NCBI RefSeq assembly: GCF_027595985.1
Contig: NC_073305.1
Coordinates: 82,555,126-82,619,125 of the forward strand
Direction of reading: 5' to 3'
DNA: 64,000 bases
From: Sorex araneus
Lineage: Eukaryota; Chordata; Mammalia; Eulipotyphla; Soricidae
Shown here: one piece after another, positions 10,467 through 21,883 of the stretch
Layout of the letters: each line of letters starts with the position of its first letter
Position numbering within the stretch: position 1 is the stretch's first letter
Position numbers and translations under genes: made by a program
The notes under the pieces: generated by a model
Told to the model about the DNA's origin: nothing
Databases searched by the model: none
Seen by the model: the letters and a program-made list of their open reading frames with translations, nothing else

Positions 10467-12240
10467 ATTACTGGGATTTTCTAGATTCAGTGATTATGGT
10501 CCTGGTAAGTGTAAAGTGTTATTATTTGGAGCTAGGGTAGAATGTGTGTATTTATGACTTGCATATTTGACTGCTTTGTTTGTGGGAAGGCTGGTAATGT
10601 TTCAGAAAATATGTTAGCAGTTTTCCCAAACTGGGACTATATGGAAAAGTGATGTGTAGGTAACCCCGGGAAGGCTTCCTATGTGATCAGCTTTTAATTC
10701 AAACGGTTCCAAATTTATTCCTCTACATCCCTCTGTGCAGAAAAAAATGATTCACCCCACTGCCACCTCAAAATTCTACATTCTTTAAGAGAATGAAGAG
10801 AAAGCACCGTTTTGTTTCCCACATCATACATGAGGCTTAATTATAGTCAGTAACTCCCCACCCCTGCCCCACCCCACCCACTGTTTTTATTGATCAACTT
10901 TTTTGTTTCTGATTTTTGAATTTTCTCTTGCTATTCAAAACTGGCATATCTTTTTCTAGTCTGAGAAAAAAAATCCAAGTGTGTTGGCTGTAGACAATTT
11001 CATTTGCATACCACAGAGAGGACCAGAGAAAAACCTGGACAGTATTTTTAGCCCTTGAATAACATGCCTTCAAGGAAAGAAAAGAATCACAATTTATTTT
11101 CTTTGACAAAACTTTAATTAGAAAATCAAACTCCTCTGATTATAAAAATTATACAAGCTAATAAATCTTGGTAAGTTATAGAGAGAATAATTTTATGAAC
11201 ATTTTATACCTAATAAAAAAGTTAAAATTAACAGCATTCATCAGATTAATTTTGCTTTCACATAGTTTTATAATATAAAAAGCATATAGTCATCAACCTT
11301 TATATAAATCCATATGTTTGTCATAACTTTTCATAATGGAAAGAGACAGTATTTGTATTTAAATGATGGTAGTAATAATGGATAATGAATCAAACTGCTG
11401 AAAGCTGAAGCTTGACAAAATTTGTGATTGACATTGTGTAGGGAACATGAGTCTTCTGGATCTGACAGAAAATGATCTTTTGGAAAGAAAATTGAAATGC
11501 AAGAATTAATATAGTATCTTTCCACTTCCTTATGACCAGTGTTGCTTGCTTTACATGCTCTCAAAAACCATATGCTATAAATATTGTGCTGCCTACAGAA
11601 AATGTGGTTTGACCAAGAGTAAACTGGAACTATTCTTTGTCATCCCATATAAGCAAGGACACAGGAAAATGACAATGCAGTTTCATCTAGACACTTCATT
11701 CCTTAAGTGGATTAACCTCTCTTTGATAATGCTTAATTGTATGAAAATAACTTTCTTCTTAAAACTTATTTTTTGGAGCAAAACAGCATCACATGGCCTT
11801 CCTTATAATAACTTTTGGCATGATGAAAGAATAACTCTGTGAGTGTCCAAATCCTAAGGAAAAAGTTAGAGTAGTATGAAGTAGCAGGTATAATTTGTTT
11901 TTATGATGTACTCAATTGTTCAATGTTACATTTCAATATAATACCAACAGCAAAGCATTTTCACCTATAGTGTTTCAGTAAATAGGGATGCTATATCTCT
12001 GCAAGAGACCTGGAAACTGTTTGCAGATTACTTTTTTTCATTTGGATAATGGCCATGAAAATGACATGGAGTCAAGATAGTACTCCCTTGAGTACTCAGA
12101 TATCACCCACACTAATAATTTGCCATTATTCTTTCATAAGTTTGAACCTAACACTTGCATTTCAACATTAATTTCACTGTGGTAGTTTTCAAGCAAAGTG
12201 ATTGGAAATAGCTTTATTGTTATTATTGTTAATTTTATTT
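10467..12240. other. No gene seen
   Basis: AT-rich unique-looking sequence with a short C-rich run at 10857-10880. Open frames are under 100 codons and unrecognised. Confidence 0.55.
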
Positions 12241-12245
12241 AAATG

Positions 12246-12402
12246 TTTGGACCACGCTCTGCTCTACTCAGGCCTTCATGGCTCTGTGCTCAGGGATCAC
12301 TCATAGCAGTGCTTGTAACACCATATGTGGTAGGTACTAAGGAGAAAATTGGCATTAATCTACAAGGCAAGCACCTTAGCTTTTATATTACATCCCTGGC
12401 CC
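12246..12402 (-). mobile_element. Old SINE-B-like copy
   Basis: Diverged body (ctctgtgctcagggatcact, 'acaaggcaagcacctta') ending in 'catccctggccctgg'. Confidence 0.7.
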
Positions 12403-12404
12403 TG

Positions 12405-13845
12405 GAATAATTTTGTATCAACACCTTGGGAACTTACAATAATTATTTAAGGTTGCCATTAGCCTAATATCTCAAACTCAACTCGAAACAATATATTTTA
12501 TGAAAAACTTCAGTTCATTTAATTTTAAGCTTAAGAGTGATGGAACCAGACTATCAATGGACAATGGACATTGATAAGCTTAAGTTGTCCACACCTTCTC
12601 TGGTACCTTCTCTAGAGAGTGTTCTGCCAAAAATTGTTGCCAAATGGACGTTTTCAATGAATACCTCAGCAATTTATAGGAGAAGGTAGGCTCTCAGATA
12701 AAATGAAATACTTGATTTTGTAGGAGGCACCTCTAATTTTAAATTCATGAATAGGCATAAGAAAAAAATATAAGCTTAGTCTAGAAAATCACTTTGCGCC
12801 ATAATTATTCCTTACTTCGGACAAAGCAATGTGGAAGACAAAAAAAAATAGATAAATACATGTTACTATTTCAGCCTAGACTAAGACAATGGTAAAAATG
12901 AATGTAAATAAAAGCCATTGTGTCTCCAAAGTTTAAACCTAAAGGTTACTCTGCATATGTTCAAATGATGTATGTAGTATGGTTAATTAATAAAGCAGTT
13001 GCATTATTTTTTAGAAATTATAAGGAAAAGCTAAGACATAAACTAGTAACAAGGTTACACTACACTAGCCATCTGAACTAGTATTTCCATGGACAGAATT
13101 GAATAAGAAATATTCTGGCACTAAAGAACTAAAACAATGTCTACACAATTATCACATAAAAGATGAGAAATTTCTACCAGATAGGAATTAATGCTGCAAA
13201 TACTACAGTTGTGCAGATGATGCTTTCTATAGTCCTTCCTGAATTGGTGAATTTAAACTACAACTTCTCCTTAATTCTTTTGGCTATTAGAATACTAGTT
13301 GATGATCTCAGAAAATTGCTGACTTAATATGAGCATCTGTTTTTGATACTAATCAGTGAATCAATAATGTGAGCTTGGAAACAGCAGGTAGATTAATAAT
13401 AAATTATTCATTTTGAGAAAAGAAGAAAATGTTCTTGAGCATCAATGACATATTTTAATCATGCTTATTCTAGGATGTCTTTGGGTGTTTTTATGCATAA
13501 TCTTAAATTTCTAGCAGAATGACTTTGGCATCTTAGAATTCCTTAGCTGAGAGTAGCATAGAAAATGCCTTCCTTTAAATTTGTGGTTGCAGTGATAGTA
13601 TTTCACTTTTTCAGCTTGTTTATAGTTTCCCTTACTAAAAAAAAAGAATGTAATCAATTTCTTCTTTGTCAAAGGAAATGACCAATTGTTAAAATTTAAA
13701 CTACTGAAAAACATTTGTAGAAATAAAATGTTAGAGATTGATATTGATATTGACAAGAAATTCACAGAAAAGGATTTTCCAAATTTATTAGTAAGTAGGC
13801 CCTTGATTTACTTTACTAGGCAATGAAGCAAACTAATCACTTGAA
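12405..13845. other. No gene seen
   Basis: AT-rich unique-looking sequence with no coding signal above short chance frames. Confidence 0.55.
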
Positions 13846-13848
13846 CTT

Positions 13849-14043
13849 TTCCTTCCTTCCTTCCTTCCTTCCTTCCTTCCTTCCTTCCTTCCTTCCTTCC
13901 TTCCTTCCTTCCTTCCTTCCTTCCTTCCTTCCTTCCTTCCTTCCTTCCTTCCTACCTTCCTTCCTTCCTTCCTTCCTTCCTTCCTTCTTTCCTTCCTTCC
14001 TTCGTTCTTTCTTTCCTCCCTCCTTTCCTCCCTCTCTCCTTCC
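13849..14043. repeat. CCTT microsatellite
   Basis: About 135 bases of almost pure CCTT repeats with one CCTA interruption, then decaying CTTT/CTCC units. It forms a polypyrimidine strand, and the open frames across it are artefacts of the repeat. Confidence 0.97.
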
Positions 14044-14380
14044 CTCTCATAAATAGTAACTATGGTTTTAGAACAATAACAACAAAAATCCTTCTGTCCT
14101 TTTAGAGCTTTCAATCTGCTGACAACAGAAAATAAACAAATACTATGGTGAGGAGGAGAGGATTACTGTATTTTTATAACCTGGTCATAGAAAATCTTTT
14201 TAATAATAGGATATTTTAGCAGAAATAGACACAGTGAGGGCTTATTTCTGGCTCTAAAGGTAAAGAAGTGTTTTTAAGTGGTGAGAACAGCAAGCACAAG
14301 AGGACAAAGGGGAGAAGGTTAGAGAGAATAATGAAAGGGCCTTGTATCTTCCACCTGAGTTAGCAGCTATAAAGAGTAAA
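14044..14380. other. No gene seen
   Basis: Unique-looking sequence between two simple repeats. Confidence 0.5.
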
Positions 14381-14440
14381 ACATATATATATATATGTTT
14401 TATGCATATATGTATATGTTTATATATACATATATATATG
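14381..14440. repeat. TA/TATG microsatellite
   Basis: Imperfect ATAT and TATG units, directly left of a SINE tail. Confidence 0.85.
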
Positions 14441-14590
14441 TTTTTTTTGGGCCATACCTGGCACAGGAGTTACTCCTGGCTTTGCACTCAGGAGTTACTC
14501 CTGGAGGTGCTTGGGGGACCATACGGGATGCCGGGAATTGAATCCAGGTCGGCTCTATGCAAGGCAAACGTCCTACCCCGCTGTACCAGC
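14441..14590 (-). mobile_element. SINE-B copy
   Basis: A poly(T) run, then 'gggccatacctgg', the body and a degraded head ending 'ctaccccgctgtaccagc'. Confidence 0.88.
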
Positions 14591-14594
14591 AGCA

Positions 14595-16690
14595 AGAGTT
14601 GAATATATTTAAGCAAAAGAGTGTGCTACGCACCTTCAAGTAGTATACTCAGAGGTGCATTACTTTCATGCACTGTTCCCCTTTTATCTAACAGGTCTAC
14701 CACCCAGATGCTCTTAACTCTGATATATGAACCTTAGAATTTATCATCAAACATTTCTTTGTTTTATTATTTATGACTGTTTCCTCTGTTAGCATCTTCC
14801 AATAGAACTCAAGCAACTTAAAGGTTAGCAAGTAAGTAATACATTTCTTTTCCTCTTATAGTGCAGAATATTGAGCTCAGAGTAATTAAACAGAGGAAGT
14901 AAAAAAAAATGTTAATTAAGAGATACAAAGAAAGCTACAACTCAAGATAAGATGTTCAAGAAATTTTGAGAAGGTTGTCATAAAAAAAAAGCAAATGAAT
15001 AAACTGGAACCCAGTGCCTACGATACATTTGTTTGTGATTTATATTATGATTTATAACATTGCCATCATACTCTAAGAATTACATATTGGTAGTTGCCCT
15101 GCAGAAAACGTGTTTCATCTATACAGCCTTCTTTCTTTATTTTTAACAGTACCTTTATTCATGCTCCATGATACCTGCCTTTGCTTCCTCAAAATTTAAA
15201 AAATTTCACTTCCCTAGAGTATGATTAGCTAGCAGGGTAGGAGATATAAATGAAGCAGAAAATTGGAAATACATTTGGTAATTACACTAGTTTATTTGAG
15301 CCATTTCCTTGAAATTTACCAAAGGGATCAGGTTGATTAGGCCATGAAACTTTTATAAAAATATTTCTCCTCAGGTAATGACTGTGGTTTTCAGACTTGA
15401 AATAAATTCTAAGTATTTTAATTCATTCTCTGTGAACTATAGCATAGATTAACTAAGGAATAATGCATATTCCACGTTGAATAGCAGCAAGAAGAAAGAA
15501 GATGCCACTTCAAATAATTATTTTACAAGAACATTTAATTCTCAATCAGATGCTTGTTACTTCATAATCCGTCCAACTCTACATTCCAACACTTTGAAAC
15601 CTAGTGCTATGAAGGATAAAATTTTCTTCTCCCAGAAATCATCTATGACTTTTTAATTTTTGAAAGTCATCCTTTTGGAACATATCTTAGTCATTGCAAT
15701 GCTAAATAAAAGTGGGTGGAGGTAGCATCTGGGTGGGAAATGACTTCTTACTGGCATTCCTTGCTGATGCCCTTTCATAAAATGGTTTTTCCTTTTTTGT
15801 TCTTTTCTTTTTATTTTTCTGTGTCTGGATTCTTGCTTGACTAATCTACTCAGAATTTCTTCCCTCAAGGAAAATGATGAGTCGAGGACTTGTTAATATT
15901 GGAAGTCACTTACTTCTTTCTAATATATATAAAGCAAGGAGATCCATATCCCCAAGGTATAATAGTCTGCATGTTTAAAAAGACTAAATGATTGCCTCTC
16001 CTGACTTCCTATTGACTGCTTTATCCAAAACACATCTGCATCCACTAATTCTCAGTTCCAATAAACAAAAATGCATAGCATAACTCTTATTTATTGTGGG
16101 AAAGAAGTATTAACTGAATTTTTGAACAAATTTTAGATAATTTAGTAACAGGAAAATAAAAATTCTCATCTTACCAATGTTTGCTGAAATGTTTACTAAA
16201 AATCAGTTATTTAAATAAAGAAATTGGTTATTTTCATCTCTTATAAAGCACTTCTATGTTTTTCTGAATTAATTGAACATCAATTTTTTCATATAACTGG
16301 CCTTTTTCCATTTCTTGGCACATTATAAGAGCTTATAAAGAGCTTATTTTTTTTTGGTATTGGTTGGTAAGTGAATAACATAGCTGATTTATTGTGCTAT
16401 CGATGTCTGCATCTCTGGATTAGGTAACTCTCCATATTTCCAGTACTTGAAAGAATTTCTTCTCTATTACTTGTAGCCTTAATCTGGGGCTATTATTGAA
16501 AATAACAAAATGCTCTTAATATTCAGATATTAATTATAAAGAAAAGATATTGGAACATTTGTTGAGATCTTTGAAGAGGCTTTCTATACATGACTTTTAT
16601 ATACATTTAACAGTATTTACACAAAATATTATTTTATATATACATGTATGTATATATATATAGTATATACACAAAATATACAAAAAATTG
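14595..16690. other. No gene seen; TA repeat near right end
   Basis: AT-rich unique-looking sequence. A TA/TATG run lies at about 16630-16685. No frame has a recognisable product. Confidence 0.55.
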
Positions 16691-16704
16691 TTTATGTCTG
16701 AGGA

Positions 16705-16865
16705 GGCTTTGGGGAGGTACTGTGGTGGTGACTTTAAGCTTTGCAAGCGACTGACAAGATTCAATCCTTATCACCCTATATGGTCTCCAACCCTGTCAGG
16801 AATGATCCCTGAATTCAGAGTCAGGAGTAAAGCCTGAGCATTGCCAGGTGTATGGGTGTGAGCCA
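16705..16865 (+). mobile_element. Old SINE-B-like copy
   Basis: Diverged head (ttgcaagcgactgacaagat, 'ttcaatcc') followed by the body 'gcattgccaggtgtatggg', reading on the plus strand. Confidence 0.7.
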
Positions 16866-16994
16866 ACTACCTAAGGACTTAGTTCAAGTGATAAAACACA
16901 TACCTTTCATATATAAATCCCTGTATTCAATCCCCTATCGGACAATACCCTCAAAGACTTTTTGGTAAAAGCACTGATCCCAAAGCAATAATGA

Positions 16995-17077
16995 TATAAG
17001 CATATATTGTTATACTCATATATTTATATATGTATATATGTGTATATACATATAGCATATATGTATATATACTATAT
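16995..17077. repeat. TA/TG microsatellite
   Basis: AT-rich repeat; the next SINE-A has inserted within this tract, which resumes on its far side. Confidence 0.8.
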
Positions 17078-17324
17078 AGGGCTGGAGCCATAGCGCAGCG
17101 GGCAGGGCATTCGCCTTGCATGCGGCTGACCTGGGATCAATTCCTCTGCCCCTCTCAGAGAGCCCGGCAAACTACTGAGAGTATCTCGCCTTCACAGCAG
17201 AGCCTGGCAAGCTACTCGTGGCGTATTCAATATGTCAAAAACAGTAACAACAAGTCTCACAATGGAGACATTACTGGTGCCCACTTGAGCAAATTGATGA
17301 GCAACAGGATGACAGTGACAGTGA
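17078..17324 (+). mobile_element. SINE-A copy, full length
   Basis: It starts agggctggagccatagcgca (tRNA head, A box) and has a B-box-like 'gggatcaattcct' and the body 'cagagcctggcaagctactc'. It ends 'atgacagtgacagtgat', so it has the cagtga tail instead of poly(A). Confidence 0.93.
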
Positions 17325-17415
17325 TTATATATAGTATATGTATTTATATACTATATAACTATTATATACTTTATATAGAGTACATATATAAATATATAAA
17401 CTATATGTATATACC
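17325..17415. repeat. AT-rich tract
   Basis: TATATA-type sequence continuing the tract on the left of the SINE-A copy. Confidence 0.75.
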
Positions 17416-17898
17416 TTCAGTATGATATATACCACCATTTGATGGGTATAGCGCTGGAAACAAAGATACTTACCATTTTTAACATACATTATTTATTCTT
17501 TGGTTGTAAGATATCTCACTTTTTACATCATAAAGTTCCAAGAGAAATAACCTTCCTTAAGAATTCTACTCACAATCATTTCAATTGTGCTATAATGTTT
17601 TAACAATTTTTTATGGAATGAAAAATAAAACATTTTACTTCCAGTTCAGAATTTCTTTATATTTTCTTTTTTTGGTTTATTTTAACTCGGTTTTTCATTT
17701 TTTTTACTTCTGATTTTCAGAGTTTCTACAAAAGCTTAGAGGTCAAATCTGCTTTGTATTGCTTTAACTAAATCTCAGCCTCAATAAAGATAACCATAAT
17801 GATGATTTATTTTCTGTAAGTATGCTATTTTTCCTGTGAGAGTATAAATCATTTATCTAGAAAGTGCAATTATCTTTAAGAAATAAGACTTTGTTTTT
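17416..17898. other. No gene seen
   Basis: AT-rich sequence without coding signal. Confidence 0.5.
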
Positions 17899-17899
17899 T

Positions 17900-18070
17900 A
17901 AGGGTTGTAAAGATAGTCCAGTAGGGTAGGTGCATGCCTTGCTTGCGAAAGATAGAATAGCAGGTAAGGTAATGTTGCTTGAAGTTGATCCAGGTTTGAT
18001 GCCTGATACCACTATGGTCTCTGAGCATCAATTTTGCCAGGAAAAGACCTAAGCAAAGCAGCATGTTTCC
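17900..18070 (+). mobile_element. Old SINE-B-like copy
   Basis: A weak tRNA-like head (agtccagtagggtaggtgca, 'tgccttgc') and a body ending 'ggtctctgagcatcaatttt'. Strongly diverged. Confidence 0.55.
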
Positions 18071-18074
18071 CCCA

Positions 18075-18890
18075 CTTAACTACAGAAAATAAACTTGTTT
18101 CTTTGTAGACACACTCACACTATTTCTTTTGAATTTTACCAAATATTTATGTGCACACTGAAAACAAAGATAAACTTTTTCTGCTCTGATATTTACTGGA
18201 CTTGTTCTGTGGAACATGAACTTTTAAAAAGGTTTTATGAACACTGAGTTCCATGGTAGAATATATTTGGGCCATCGAATAGTCCCTCTACCTCAAAGGA
18301 AGTTCATTGCACACATCTACAGCAGTAAAAAAGAGTAAGACTTAATTTTGCTAGTGTCGATGACATTTTGACTTTTAGTTACTTCTCCTGAGACAGGAAG
18401 AAAATACCTTCACATGTTCTGAGCTTTGTTCATAATATTTTCACCTTAGGTTGATGTTTGCCAATGTCCTTTTGGTGTTTTATTTTAGACTCTGATGGTA
18501 TCATACTCAGAGGCACGATTTTTCAAAAAATATATTTTTTTAGAGGCAGATTTATACGTTGGGGACCTGAAATATATAATGTTTTACACTCCCTTTGTAA
18601 GAAAAATAACACAAAATTATCTCATTTTCACAGATTTTGTATCAAACTGAAGAAACCTATGAGACTGCCAGTACCTCAGAAAGATTTGTTCAAGAAAGGG
18701 TGCTGACATTAGTTGCATGCTAAATCTGTATCATTTGGCAAGAAAATAACATATTTTTAACATAATATAATAATTAACCAATTCCTTCTGGTCCTGCCTC
18801 CCACATGAAATATAGTCTGTGTATTAAAGATGACAGAATTAGCAAATAAAAATGTAGAAAAACTAGTTAGATTTCAGATAAGCAACATGT
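18075..18890. other. No gene seen
   Basis: AT-rich. The 82-codon frame at 18458-18706 plus is unrecognised. Confidence 0.5.
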
Positions 18891-18895
18891 TTTAT

Positions 18896-19036
18896 TTTGT
18901 TTTTGCCACTCCTGGTGCTACAATCAGGAAATACCCCTGGTGGTGCTCAGTGGACCATATAGGATGCTGGGAATCAAACCTGGGTTGGTGACATGCAAGG
19001 CAAGCACCCTACCCTCTGTACTATAGCTCTGATCCC
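18896..19036 (-). mobile_element. SINE-B copy
   Basis: Body 'gtggaccatataggatgctg' and head 'ctaccctctgtactatagct'. The left end is a TTTTGTTTTT tail. Confidence 0.88.
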
Positions 19037-19044
19037 ACATAACA

Positions 19045-20110
19045 CATTAAAAAAGTATAAATAGAGGCCCCTTTCTGGGGAGACTTACCTCAGCTGCCAA
19101 CCTTGGGGACCCTCCTTGTGCTTATGTCTGCTTTCCATCCAGCTTTAGAGATCAGGGTCAGCTGAGGCCAATTCCGAATCCAGTCAGGACATGCCTAACC
19201 CAGGACCACATAGATGGGTCATATGACTACTGTACTCCACTCACTCTAAGGGCTAGTGAAAATCTAGTGTCTTAATTCAGTGCCAGAGCACCCTTATAAA
19301 AGCCTTGATATATCAATGGGAGGAATTACTTCTACACCTACTTGTCCTAGTAAATACTATTACATGGTAGTGGAAATAGAATGGTAGAGACATAAAGCGG
19401 TACCACCACATTAGTGTAATGTAAAATAATGAATCAATTACTCAGGTAATCAAGACTCTAAATCTCCCTATCAGCACCCACAAACTCTAAGAATCCTGGG
19501 GCCCAAAGGGATTCAGATGCACCAATAGAAAGGGACAGAAATCTAGGCAAGTCCTTGAGCTCCTCAAAATATTTGAACCTAGTTGAGGAGTAATATTTAC
19601 ATTACTACATGTAATGGTCATGAAGATTAAACAATCACTGCAAGAGAAGTTCAAGAAACTCAAAGAAGAATTGATTCAGAATATGAGAGAATCCATACAA
19701 TGGAAATGAAGGAGTTAAAGGTTACAATAGAAAGCCAGAGAAACAGAATTCTGAATGTAGAGAGTCATATTAGAGGTTTCAGAGAAAATGCAAGTCAGAG
19801 GAATAATGAAGTGGCAAATGAAAAGAGAAGTAAAAGAATGGAAGAAAATGTATGATAGTTAATACATACCAGGAAAAGAAACAATTTCCAAATTATAAGA
19901 ATATCAGAAGGAGAAGAATAAGAGAAAGGGAAAGAATGATTGGTGGATAAGCATATAAATATATAAAGTGGAATCTATATCTCATCTTTTACAAAGGTCA
20001 ATTCAAACAGATTAAAGTTACCTTGAGATGATACCAGAATCTATAAAATATATTGAAGAAAATATTGACAGAATACTCCAAGATTTGGACCTTGAAAGTA
20101 TTTTTACACT
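19045..20110 (+). mobile_element. Old L1: ORF1-like segment then ORF2 fragment
   Basis: 19610-19860 translates to a lysine/glutamate-rich coiled coil (EKFKKLKEELIQNMRES, then KMKELKVTIESQRNRI) as in L1 ORF1p. Around 19900 there is a 'RISEGEE'-like stretch, and 19990-20105 resembles L1 ORF2 near its 3' end. The middle of ORF2 is missing, so this is internally deleted or a HAL1-like element. Many stops break both frames. Confidence 0.65.
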
Positions 20111-20251
20111 ATGACAATGATAATTGGAAATGATCACACTGAACAAGAACTGGATGTTGAAAGGAGGTAAAGTGGTAAGTGATGCCTTTTAGTACCGGTA
20201 TTATAAACCTCAGTGCCTAAAAGGAAAAGAAGGAAAAGAAAGAAAGAAATA

Positions 20252-20288
<37 letters not shown>

Positions 20289-20485
20289 GAAAAGGTGTCT
20301 GCCATAGAGGTAGGGTTGTAGGGTTGGCGGGGAGAGGGCAGGATGGTGGGAGGGAAAATTTAGGGACATTTGTTTGTGGTGGGAAATGTACATTAGTGAA
20401 AGGATGGGCATTGGAACATTTTATGACTGAAACTCAATCATGAATGACTTTGTAAATGTGCATCTTATGGTTATTCACTAAAAAA
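20111..20485 (+). mobile_element. L1 3' UTR nested in the older L1
   Basis: It contains 'gtgtctgccatagaggtagg', the GGGAGGG tract, 'catgactgaaactcaatcatg'-type text and an A-rich end, all as in other Sorex L1 3' ends here. The older ORF2 sequence resumes after it, so it is a nested or rearranged copy. A GA microsatellite lies at about 20250-20290. Confidence 0.65.
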
Positions 20486-20675
20486 TTTATTTTAGCAAGG
20501 GCAACATAAACAAAAATAAATAGGACTACATCAAATTAAAAAGTTTCTGTATGGCAAAACAAATGGGCTAAAATTAAATGACATCTTGTGAATGGGAGAG
20601 AATATTTGCTCTCAGCACATCAAATAAAGGATTAATATCAAGAATCCAAAAAGGGTGAAAATCATCAAAGAGCTT
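20486..20675 (+). mobile_element. Old L1 ORF2 segment, left of the mosaic insert
   Basis: Contains 'aggactacatcaaattaaaa' and 'gagaatatttgctctcagca', a conserved late ORF2 region. It stops at 'aaagagctt' and resumes near 21884. Confidence 0.75.
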
Positions 20676-20684
20676 GCAGCTGTC

Positions 20685-21027
20685 TATGATATATTTGTGG
20701 AAACTATGTTACTGGAAAACTGTCTTCAATGGACCTAGGCTATGAAGATATAGAGACGATTGCCCCTCACGTCATTTATTGCTCCATTACAGGGTTAGTC
20801 AGACAGGTCCACTGTCTCAGCATGCCGGCTATGATGTTATTGCCTCTGCTATTTCTGGCATGATGCATATCGCAGGGCCTGAGGATGGAGATCGCGCTCA
20901 TCCTGGAGTGGCTATGACTGGCCTTGCCACTGGCCTGTATGCCTGTGAAGCATTATGGCTGGATTGATACAAAGACAAAAAACTGGAAAAGGATTTGTTC
21001 ATCGACTGTAACCTACTGTCATCTCAG
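20685..21027 (+). pseudogene. SUGCT: SUGCT retrocopy fragment (spliced exons)
   Basis: With frameshifts allowed, it translates to [20 protein letters not shown], then [20 protein letters not shown] and [20 protein letters not shown], ending at FIDCNLLSSQ. This is the middle of succinyl-CoA:glutarate-CoA transferase, a mitochondrial CoA-transferase family III enzyme. Several exons of that long multi-exon gene appear joined without introns, so it derives from RNA. At least three indels and an in-frame stop disable it. Homology ends exactly at CAG, followed by GTAAGA, which looks like a splice donor. The gene is assigned from recalled family sequence. Confidence 0.85.
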
Positions 21028-21291
21028 GTAAGATGGCGCTGACACACCCGAACCCTTTGCACTATCCTGAACCCGGATCACCATCATGCCTTAGACAACA
21101 TGGCTCGGCATGCCAGGCATGGAACTCTACGCGTGATCCCTGATGGAACTCTATGCGTGATTCCTGGTGGGCATTGCCAGCTGTTTTGCAAGATTCGGAC
21201 AGAATGGCATTGGTGGGACATGGAGAAACCGAGGTGGTGGCCGCAGCATCATCACCTGCCCCAGCCGGGTCAAGTCACAGCACCATCAGAC
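21028..21291 (+). other. CpG-containing linker of unknown origin
   Basis: It lies between the SUGCT and VAV3 pieces and starts 'gtaagatggcgctgacacac'. It holds a short internal duplication, 'gaactctacgcgtgatccct' and 'gaactctatgcgtgattcct' (21122-21167). I do not recognise it. It could be intron or UTR sequence, or an L1 5'-UTR-like piece. Confidence 0.5.
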
Positions 21292-21494
21292 ATAGAGCCC
21301 TGGCGGCAGTGAGTGCAGTGGCTTATCCACTGTGGGGTGCTGTCAGCCAACCACCGGTGACCTGGGACTCGGAGCAGGTGTTCGACCTGGCACAGACCCT
21401 CCTCGATAGGGTCCTGCTCTGCCAGCTGCTCAACAATTTTCGGGTGCACTCCATCAACCTCAAGGAGATCAACCTGAGGCCACAGTTGTCCCAG
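21292..21494 (+). pseudogene. VAV3: VAV3 first-coding-exon copy
   Basis: Read with one frameshift it gives (I)[33 protein letters not shown], then [20 protein letters not shown] and LRPQLSQ. This is the start of the calponin-homology domain of a VAV guanine-nucleotide exchange factor; the '[12 protein letters not shown]' text fits VAV3 better than VAV1 or VAV2. The start codon is ATA, an in-frame TGA follows at codon 7, and one base is lost at 'caccggtgacc'. Homology stops at CAG|GTGCTG, the expected end of exon 1. Confidence 0.85.
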
Positions 21495-21614
21495 GTGCTG
21501 CCCAGAGATGCAGGCAGGTGCGTGTTTGTCAGTGTAAAGATTGTTACAACATGCCAGTTGACCAAAAGCTTACATTTGGTAGACTGGGAACACCTGTAAA
21601 GGTGATTAGAGGCT

Positions 21615-21883
21615 GCCCCCAAAGCCTCCATCCCTCTTGGAGAGCCCGGCAAGCTACCAAGAATATCCCACCAGCATGGCAGATCCTGGAAAGCTGCCTG
21701 TAGCATACTCAATATGTCAAAAACAGTAACAATGATGGTCCTCATTCCTTTGCTCATGAAAGAGTTCCCAATATGCCATCAGGCTACACTAGCATGCAAC
21801 AGGGATGAATGGAGACTTTAATGGCACCTGCTTGAGCAAATAAACAACAAGATGACAGTGATACAGTGACAGTGATAAAGCAC
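21615..21883 (+). mobile_element. SINE-A variant forming the 3' end of the mosaic insert
   Basis: SINE-A body (ggagagcccggcaagctacc, 'caaaaacagtaacaatgatgg') with the tRNA head mostly absent. A ~70-base block replaces the usual 'acaagtctcaca' segment (about 21735-21805). It ends in the cagtga tail at the point where L1 ORF2 resumes. Confidence 0.85.

Larger units (their letters stand above)
20676..21883 (+). mobile_element. Mosaic retro-insertion SUGCT-linker-VAV3-SINE-A in L1
   Basis: The L1 ORF2 sequence breaks at 20675 and resumes at 21884. The edges (aaagagctt left, aaagcactc right) look like a degenerate TSD. All recognisable parts run in plus sense and the SINE-A 3' end is at the right edge. 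This is what one retrotransposed chimeric RNA ending in a SINE would leave, although stepwise insertion is also possible. Confidence 0.6.

Noticed and set aside
13823..14114. 77-93 codon frames on both strands
   Set aside because: They are products of the CCTT microsatellite.
21100..21757. 70-148 codon frames on both strands in the mosaic insert
   Set aside because: They mix linker, VAV3 exon and SINE in wrong frames; the VAV3 part needs a frameshift and lacks ATG.
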